64,000 bases of DNA, from the IMG/VR virus record IMGVR_UViG_3300033571_022960, positions 1 through 64,000 of that record; one strand, given 5' to 3'. The first letter of the stretch is position 1. Each line of letters begins with the position of its first letter. Of this stretch, positions 59,001 through 64,000 are shown in pieces. The notes under the pieces were generated by a model, which saw nothing but the letters and a program-made list of their open reading frames with translations, had not been told where the DNA came from and searched no databases. Source of the stretch: a virus. The position numbers were made by a program, and so were the translations under genes.

Positions 59001-59432
59001 ATGAAAAATATTTTAATAGTATTAATGTTATTACCAATTACTTTATTTTCACAAATAAAGGTTACAACAACAAATTATACAACAGTTCATTTAAGAATTG
59101 ATAAGAAAAACAATATATTAAATTTTAATGTTGAGGGAATTTATGATGATAATAATATCCTAAAAAAAGAAAAACCAAAAACTTTAAGATTAATTTTTGA
59201 TAATAATATGTTTATTGAAACCGAATTAATTGATGATAATTTCTCTTATTCAGAAGAAACTTTTGAGTATAATGCAAATTTCCAAATCAATAACAATGAT
59301 AAAAATTTATTGGAAACATTTTTATTAAAAAAATGGACTTTAAGTTTCAAATATTTTCAGGTCACAGAAAACATAAAAACAAAAAATTCAAAAAAATTCT
59401 ATTATTATATAAATTCAAAATGTAATGAATAA
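59001..59432 (+). CDS. secreted protein with signal peptide
   Basis: 143 residues. N-terminus MKNILIVLMLLPITLFSQ is a clear type I signal peptide of the flavobacterial style (cleavage near FS-Q). Mature part about 125 residues, beta-rich with 'LNFNVEGIYDDNN' and a C-terminal 'KKFYYYINSKC'. Export to the periplasm is predicted; a role in superinfection control or envelope remodelling is possible but unsupported. Overlaps the next gene by 8 nt. Confidence 0.6.
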   Translation: MKNILIVLMLLPITLFSQIKVTTTNYTTVHLRIDKKNNILNFNVEGIYDDNNILKKEKPKTLRLIFDNNMFIETELIDDNFSYSEETFEYNANFQINNNDKNLLETFLLKKWTLSFKYFQVTENIKTKNSKKFYYYINSKCNE

Positions 59433-60240
59433 AATACAAAAACCAATTTCATTCTTCGGAGGTAAAACCGAAATGGCATATAAAATAATTGAACATTTTC
59501 CAAATTTCAAAGAAAATAATATAACAACCTATGTTGAACCTTTTGGTGGTTCTTATGGTGTGGGTTTAAAATTAAAAGAAATACCAGAAGTTGAGATATA
59601 TAATGATTTATGGTCAAATGTATATTCTTTATATAAAGTTTTGGGTGATAAAGAAATGTTTAATGAGTTTAAAGATAAATGTGATTTAACTCATTTTTCA
59701 GAAGAACTTTGGAAAGAATATAAACAACTTTTAAAAAGGGAAGATTTAACTATTGTTGAACGTGCATTTTATTATTTCTATGTTAATAGAACAAGTAGAA
59801 ATGGTGTCGGAGGGTTTACTACCAATTTAGTTGTACGTAGAAAAATGGGTAAATCCATATCAGATATGTTATCATCTATTGATGGTATGTATGATTTACA
59901 CCAAAGATTATCCAAAATTACCTTTTTAAATAGGGATGCAAAGGATGTTATTAAAAAATTTGATTTACCTTTTGTTTTTCAATATCATGACCCACCATAT
60001 CATCATTCAACAAGAACAAGTGCAAGATATTCTGTTGATATGGACAATGAACAACAAAAAGAATATTTAAATTTACTTTTATCTTTAGAAAACACAAAAG
60101 TTTTGGTTTCAGATTATGCATGTGATGAATATAAAATTTTGGAAGAAAATGGTTGGGAACGTATAGATTTTGAGGTAAAAACTGTAAGTGGAACAAATGA
60201 AAGAAAAATAAAAATTGAGAGTTTATGGAAGAATTATTAA
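59425..60240 (+). CDS. dam: D12-class (Dam-like) adenine methyltransferase
   Basis: 271 residues. 'PISFFGGKTEMAYKII' (N-terminal motif X), motif I 'YVEPFGGSYGVGL', and catalytic motif IV 'QYHDPPYHHSTR' with canonical DPPY. 'EIYNDLWSNVYSLYKVL' is the N-D-x-x motif region. Complete and probably active, unlike the DIPY copy. Third methyltransferase gene; no cognate restriction enzyme in the window. Confidence 0.85.
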   Translation: MNKIQKPISFFGGKTEMAYKIIEHFPNFKENNITTYVEPFGGSYGVGLKLKEIPEVEIYNDLWSNVYSLYKVLGDKEMFNEFKDKCDLTHFSEELWKEYKQLLKREDLTIVERAFYYFYVNRTSRNGVGGFTTNLVVRRKMGKSISDMLSSIDGMYDLHQRLSKITFLNRDAKDVIKKFDLPFVFQYHDPPYHHSTRTSARYSVDMDNEQQKEYLNLLLSLENTKVLVSDYACDEYKILEENGWERIDFEVKTVSGTNERKIKIESLWKNY

Positions 60241-60259
60241 TTTCTAAATTGAAAAAATA

Positions 60260-60269
60260 GATATTTATT
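60260..60269 (+). promoter_or_regulatory. late-type motif, 3 nt before ATG
   Basis: GATATTTATT followed by AAC and the ATG at 60273. Same close spacing as at 16192, 17180 and 19550. Confidence 0.4.
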
Positions 60270-60272
60270 AAC

Positions 60273-60824
60273 ATGAATTTATCGGAAATTTTTAAAGAAA
60301 TTATAAATGAATCAAGATTAGATTATTCCTTAAAATTACTTAATTCTATTGATGAAATAGAAGGAATTAAAAAAATTGAAATAAAATTTTTCGATAATGG
60401 TGCATGTGGAATTTTTAAATTTAATGAACCTAATATAGATAAAACAATAGGTTATTATGAAATAATTGTTTCTCCAGGAAGTGTTATAGGTGAAGATATT
60501 GATATATCATTTAATTATGAATTCAAAACACCAAAAAGTAATAAACTAACTACATATACAGGGGAAATTTTAAGTAAAATATCTAAAAAACCAGGTTTTA
60601 AAGTATTATCTTGGTTTACCTTTGCACAAGGTCAAATTGCTCTTTTTAAATACTCTGATGGTAATGTTTACCAAATAATTGTTAGACCTTCTGATATGAT
60701 TGGAAGGGATTATCCTTTAGGACAATTTAAGGACTTATTCGGTAATGTCCTTAAAAAAAAAGGAAAATATGTTGATGGTGTCAGATTAAAAGATATTGAT
60801 ATATCTGACATAACCAATTTTTAA
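60273..60824 (+). CDS. MNxxEIxKExI leader protein, late type, 183 aa
   Basis: Starts MNLSEIFKEIINESRLDYSL, like the protein at 48399, with I-N-E as a possible cleavage context. Body: 'GACGIFKFNEPNIDKTIGYYEI', 'SWFTFAQGQIALFKYSDGNVYQ' condensed, and a C-terminal beta part. It has a late-type motif although it lies among early genes, which with the leader suggests a head-internal protein (inference). The following gap (60825-60891) has a small hairpin TCGATTT-ATA-AAATCGA before the thioredoxin start. Confidence 0.55.
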   Translation: MNLSEIFKEIINESRLDYSLKLLNSIDEIEGIKKIEIKFFDNGACGIFKFNEPNIDKTIGYYEIIVSPGSVIGEDIDISFNYEFKTPKSNKLTTYTGEILSKISKKPGFKVLSWFTFAQGQIALFKYSDGNVYQIIVRPSDMIGRDYPLGQFKDLFGNVLKKKGKYVDGVRLKDIDISDITNF

Positions 60825-60891
60825 ATTAGTTCAGAAATGAACATTATTTTTTTTCGATTTATAAAATCGAGGTAGATAAACTTATCTAAAA

Positions 60892-61176
60892 ATGAAAGAA
60901 ACTATTGAAAAACTAAATAACGAAGGAAAACCTTTTATGGTTAAATTTACTGCAAATTGGTGTGGTGGATGTAAACAAATTCAACCTACACTTGACATTT
61001 TAAAAAATGATATTAATATTGTTGAATTCGATGTTGATAGTGATATTGATTATCCTAAATCTTTAGGAATTAGGTCAATACCAACTTTAATAATTTTTAA
61101 GGAAGGTATAGAAAAAGAAAGATTAATTGGTATTGTTAGTAAAGAACAAATTTTAGAAACATTTAATAAAAATTAA
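60892..61176 (+). CDS. thioredoxin
   Basis: 94 residues. Active site 'ANWCGGCKQIQP' (CGGC instead of the usual CGPC), the cis-Pro region 'IRSIPTLIIF', and 'EFDVDSD' are those of the thioredoxin fold. Probably reduces the adjacent class Ia ribonucleotide reductase, as T4 NrdC does. First of three closely linked genes (thioredoxin, nrdB, nrdA). A hairpin lies in its upstream leader. Confidence 0.88.
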   Translation: MKETIEKLNNEGKPFMVKFTANWCGGCKQIQPTLDILKNDINIVEFDVDSDIDYPKSLGIRSIPTLIIFKEGIEKERLIGIVSKEQILETFNKN

Positions 61177-61180
61177 AAAT

Positions 61181-62128
61181 ATGGAAAAAATTTTACAAGA
61201 AAATCCTAATCGTTTTGTTATGTTCCCAATTGAACATCAAGATTTATGGAAATTTTATAAAAATCATAAAGATGCCTTTTGGACTGCAGAAGAAGTAGAT
61301 TTATCAGAAGATATTAGAGATTGGGAGGAAATGAATGAAAATGAAAAGTTTTTCATTAAAAATATACTGGCATTTTTTGCGGCAAGTGATGGTATTGTTA
61401 ATGAGAATATTGCGATTAATTTTATTAATGAAGTTCAATATCCTGAAGCAAAATCATTTTATGGTTTTCAGGTTATGATGGAAAATATTCATTCTGAAAT
61501 GTATTCTCTTTTAATAGATACATATATAAAAAACCCTAAAGAAAAGTTAGAAACTTTAAGGGCATTAGAAAATTTACCACCAGTTAAGAAAAAGGCAGAA
61601 TGGGCATTAAATTGGGTTAAACACCCATCATTTGTTCATCGTTTAATTGCATTTATTGCTGTTGAGGGTATCTTCTTTTCTGGAAGTTTCTGTTCTATAT
61701 TTTGGTTAAAATCCAAAGGTAAAATGAAAGGATTGTGTGATGCTAATGCATTGATAATGAAAGATGAACATTTACATTGTGATTTTGCAATACATTTATT
61801 TAATAATCATATAGATGATAAAATATCAGAAAAAGAAATAAAAGAAATTTTATTATCTGCCCTTGAAATTGAGAAGGAGTTTATTACTGAATCATTACCA
61901 GTTTCTTTAATAGGTATGAATCAAAATCTAATGAAACAATATTTGGAATTTATAGTTGATGGTTTATTTATAAAATTAGGTTTATCTAAAGAATTTAATG
62001 TGGAACAACCATTTAAATTTATGGAACAAATTGCAATAGAAACAAAAGGTAATTTTTTTGAGGGTAGAACAGTAGAATATCAAAAAGCAAAACTAAACGA
62101 ACAAATTAAGTTCATTGATGAATTTTAA
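61181..62128 (+). CDS. nrdB: ribonucleotide reductase class Ia, small subunit NrdB
   Basis: 315 residues. Metal and radical site residues in order: 'AASDGIVNENI' (Asp), 'ENIHSEMYSLL' (Glu, His and the radical Tyr), 'VEGIFFSGSF' (Glu), 'DEHLHCDFA' (Glu, His). The C-terminal tail binds NrdA. It supplies the tyrosyl radical for dNTP synthesis. Somewhat shorter than T4 NrdB (388 aa) but all ligands are present. Four nt after thioredoxin and 12 nt before nrdA. Confidence 0.93.
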   Translation: MEKILQENPNRFVMFPIEHQDLWKFYKNHKDAFWTAEEVDLSEDIRDWEEMNENEKFFIKNILAFFAASDGIVNENIAINFINEVQYPEAKSFYGFQVMMENIHSEMYSLLIDTYIKNPKEKLETLRALENLPPVKKKAEWALNWVKHPSFVHRLIAFIAVEGIFFSGSFCSIFWLKSKGKMKGLCDANALIMKDEHLHCDFAIHLFNNHIDDKISEKEIKEILLSALEIEKEFITESLPVSLIGMNQNLMKQYLEFIVDGLFIKLGLSKEFNVEQPFKFMEQIAIETKGNFFEGRTVEYQKAKLNEQIKFIDEF

Positions 62129-62140
62129 AAAAAAAATAAT

Positions 62141-64000
62141 ATGTTAACAATAATAAAAAGAAATGGTGAAAAAACATCATTCCATCCTAATAAAATTTAT
62201 AATAGAATAAAAAAATCATCAAAAGGTTTAAATATTAATCATGATGAAATTTTTATTAAAGTTATTACTTCTGTACCAACAGAAGGTGAAGTTACAACTA
62301 AAGAATTGGATAATTTAATATCCCAAATTTCAGCATCTTATACATCTTCTCACTATGATTATAGTAAATTTGCTGCAACAATTGCAATATCTTCTTTTCA
62401 TAAAGAAACAAGTAATTCTTTTTATGAAACTATGAAAAAATTAAATAGTGAGGGTGTTGTTAATAGTAAATTAATAGAAATAATAGAAACTTATGGTATT
62501 GAAAAAATTGATTCTTTAATAAATCATGATATGGATTATGATTTTGATTATTTTGGTTGGATTTCACTAAAAGAGATGTATTTACTAAAAACCTCTAAAG
62601 GTATTACAATTGAAAGACCACAATATATGTATATGAGAGTTGCTCTTTGGGTAACTAATTCATTAGAAGAGGCAATAGATTATTATTTTTCTTTATCAAA
62701 TAAATTAGTTTCTAAGGCAACACCTATAATGATTAATGCTGGAACAAAAATTCCACAATTAGCATCATGTGTATTAAAATATAATGAAGGTGATTCAAGG
62801 GAAGATTTACTTGCAACTTTAAAAGATATATCAGTATATTCAGCAGATGCAGCAGGTATAGGTTTATGTATGTCAAACATAAGAAGTAAAGAAAGTAAAA
62901 TTTCTACTTCTGGTGGTAATGCTGGAGGTTTATTGAAATATCTTAAAATAGTCAATGAAAGTCTTAGGTTTTTTAATCAACAAGGTCGTAGACCAGGAAG
63001 TGCTGCCATATATATTGAACCTTGGCATAAAGATATTTTTGATTTATTGGATATAAAGAAAAATACAGGAGCAGAAGAATTAAGGGCAAGAGATTTATTT
63101 ACTGCAATTTGGGTTCCAGATAATTTTCTAAGGGCAGTAGAAGAAGATGGTGATTGGTATTTATTTTGTCCTAATGATATTATTAAAAGTGGTTTAAAAC
63201 CATTACAAACAATTTATGGTGAAGAATATGAGGAAGAATATAACAAGGCAGTAAAATTAGGAATAGGTAAAAAGGTTAAAGCACAAGATATTTGGTTTAA
63301 AATTGTAGAATCACAAATAGAAACTGGTGTTCCTTATTTATTATCAAAAGATAATGTTAATAAAAAATCTAACCATAAAAATATTGGAACTATTAAACAA
63401 TCTAATCTTTGTGGAGAAATCGTACAACACACAGACGAATCATCAACTGCAATCTGCACTCTATCATCTTTAGTTTTAAAGAATTTTGTTAAAAACAAAA
63501 AATTTGATTTTAATCTATTATTATCTGAAACAAGAAAAATAGTTAGAAGTTTAAATAAAGTTATAGATATTAATTCTTATTCTACCGAAAAAGGTAAAAA
63601 AGGTGGTTTAGAACAAAGAGCAATAGGAATAGGTGTTCAAGGTCTTGCTGATACTTTCTTTTTGATGGATTATATTTTTGATTCGGAAGAGTCGAAAATA
63701 TTAAATAAAGAAATATTTGAAACAATTTATTATGCATCTATATTAGAATCAATGAATTTATGTAAAGAAGGTAATTATAAACCATATAAATTTTTTAAGG
63801 GTTCACCATTTAGTGAAGGAATTTTCCAATTCGATATGTGGGGATTGAAAAAAGAAGATTTATCTGGTATGTATGATTGGGATTCTTTAAAAGAACAAGT
63901 TAAAAAATATGGTGTATGTAATAGTTTACTAACTGCAATAATGCCTGTAGCAAGTTCTGCGAAGGTAACTGGAAGTTATGAAATGGTTGAACCTGCACAT
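62141..64000 (+). CDS. nrdA: ribonucleotide reductase class Ia, large subunit NrdA (runs off the right edge)
   Basis: Frame open from the ATG at 62141 through the window end, 620 codons. N-terminal ATP-cone 'TIIKRNGEKTSFHPNKI', redox Cys at 'LASCVLKY', the central 'SNLCGEI' (Asn-x-Cys-x-Glu active site) and the second redox Cys at 'AICTLSS'. 'GLADTFFLMD' and the terminal 'MPVASSAKVTGSYEMVEP' match the radical-transfer and substrate region. The C-terminus, including the mobile CxxC tail, is missing because of the window edge. No intein or intron is seen in the visible part. Confidence 0.93.
   Translation, partial: MLTIIKRNGEKTSFHPNKIYNRIKKSSKGLNINHDEIFIKVITSVPTEGEVTTKELDNLISQISASYTSSHYDYSKFAATIAISSFHKETSNSFYETMKKLNSEGVVNSKLIEIIETYGIEKIDSLINHDMDYDFDYFGWISLKEMYLLKTSKGITIERPQYMYMRVALWVTNSLEEAIDYYFSLSNKLVSKATPIMINAGTKIPQLASCVLKYNEGDSREDLLATLKDISVYSADAAGIGLCMSNIRSKESKISTSGGNAGGLLKYLKIVNESLRFFNQQGRRPGSAAIYIEPWHKDIFDLLDIKKNTGAEELRARDLFTAIWVPDNFLRAVEEDGDWYLFCPNDIIKSGLKPLQTIYGEEYEEEYNKAVKLGIGKKVKAQDIWFKIVESQIETGVPYLLSKDNVNKKSNHKNIGTIKQSNLCGEIVQHTDESSTAICTLSSLVLKNFVKNKKFDFNLLLSETRKIVRSLNKVIDINSYSTEKGKKGGLEQRAIGIGVQGLADTFFLMDYIFDSEESKILNKEIFETIYYASILESMNLCKEGNYKPYKFFKGSPFSEGIFQFDMWGLKKEDLSGMYDWDSLKEQVKKYGVCNSLLTAIMPVASSAKVTGSYEMVEPAH

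Noticed and set aside
60841-60891. Hairpin before thioredoxin read as a terminator
   Set aside because: The T-run precedes the stem on the plus strand and an A-run follows on the minus strand, so it fits neither direction; at most a leader structure.
1-64000. tRNA genes, CRISPR arrays, integrase or inteins
   Set aside because: I looked for cloverleaf-type GGTTC arms, regular spacer repeats, tyrosine recombinase motifs and intein blocks in gp43, NrdA, gp41 and uvsX and saw none; a dedicated scan would be more sensitive.

Overview
The window is a very AT-rich, gene-dense piece of a large T4-like myovirus genome. Recognisable T4-type genes are portal gp20, baseplate wedge gp6, tail sheath gp18, family B DNA polymerase gp43, SSB gp32, UvsX, helicase gp41, gp46/gp47 and NrdA/NrdB. 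The host is probably a member of the Bacteroidetes (Flavobacteriia-like): start codons follow A-rich leaders without Shine-Dalgarno sequences, and one secreted protein has a flavobacterial-looking signal peptide. No tRNA, CRISPR array or integrase gene was seen.

Layout. 1-2.4 kb: small unknown genes. 2.4-19.4 kb: late and structural genes on both strands (gp6, portal, BppU-like protein, NxIGxxF beta-helix fibre, LamG-like protein), mixed with an unusual family built around a 'NLNLKSRA..QEKQ' motif, including a ~1400-residue modular protein. 19.5-26.7 kb: KTSC protein, NusG-like factor, PD-(D/E)XK nuclease, gp47, DUF2283, DNA ligase, gp46. 26.7-33.7 kb: virion-type proteins and the tail sheath. 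34.2-36.0 kb: a compact array of small ORFs separated by integron attC-like sites. 36.1-45.6 kb: GNAT, virion proteins with Pro-rich linkers, and three large tail or baseplate-type proteins. 45.7-64 kb: replication and nucleotide metabolism (gp43, gp32, a structured RNA, UvsX, 5'-3' exonuclease, three DNA methyltransferases, gp41, a MazG-DUF2384 fusion, thioredoxin, NrdB, NrdA running off the right edge).

Main discoveries. (1) The ~1400-residue protein reads as a polyprotein. It starts with an HD phosphohydrolase, contains a kinase-like module and about eight small modules, and every junction has a Glu in an (L/I/V)-x-E context directly before the module start. That is the consensus of the T4 gp21 prohead protease, so it may be a concatenated set of internal head (injected) proteins. 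Stand-alone paralogues carry a short leader ending in LIE, like a T4 capsid-targeting sequence, and sit behind the same late motif as structural genes. An 11-G tract near the end cuts the last module short, and a one-base shift restores a full-size module. (2) The 34.2-36.0 kb array has integron cassette architecture: ORF then attC-like imperfect palindrome, R'/R'' boxes, unequal spacers, and R'' boxes matching the R' box at the start of the same cassette in three of four cassettes. (3) A recurrent ATATTTAT motif precedes late operons, sometimes only 3-5 nt from the ATG. (4) A long-stem structured RNA lies between gp32 and uvsX. (5) A MazG-like enzyme is fused to a ParS/Xre-type antitoxin domain.
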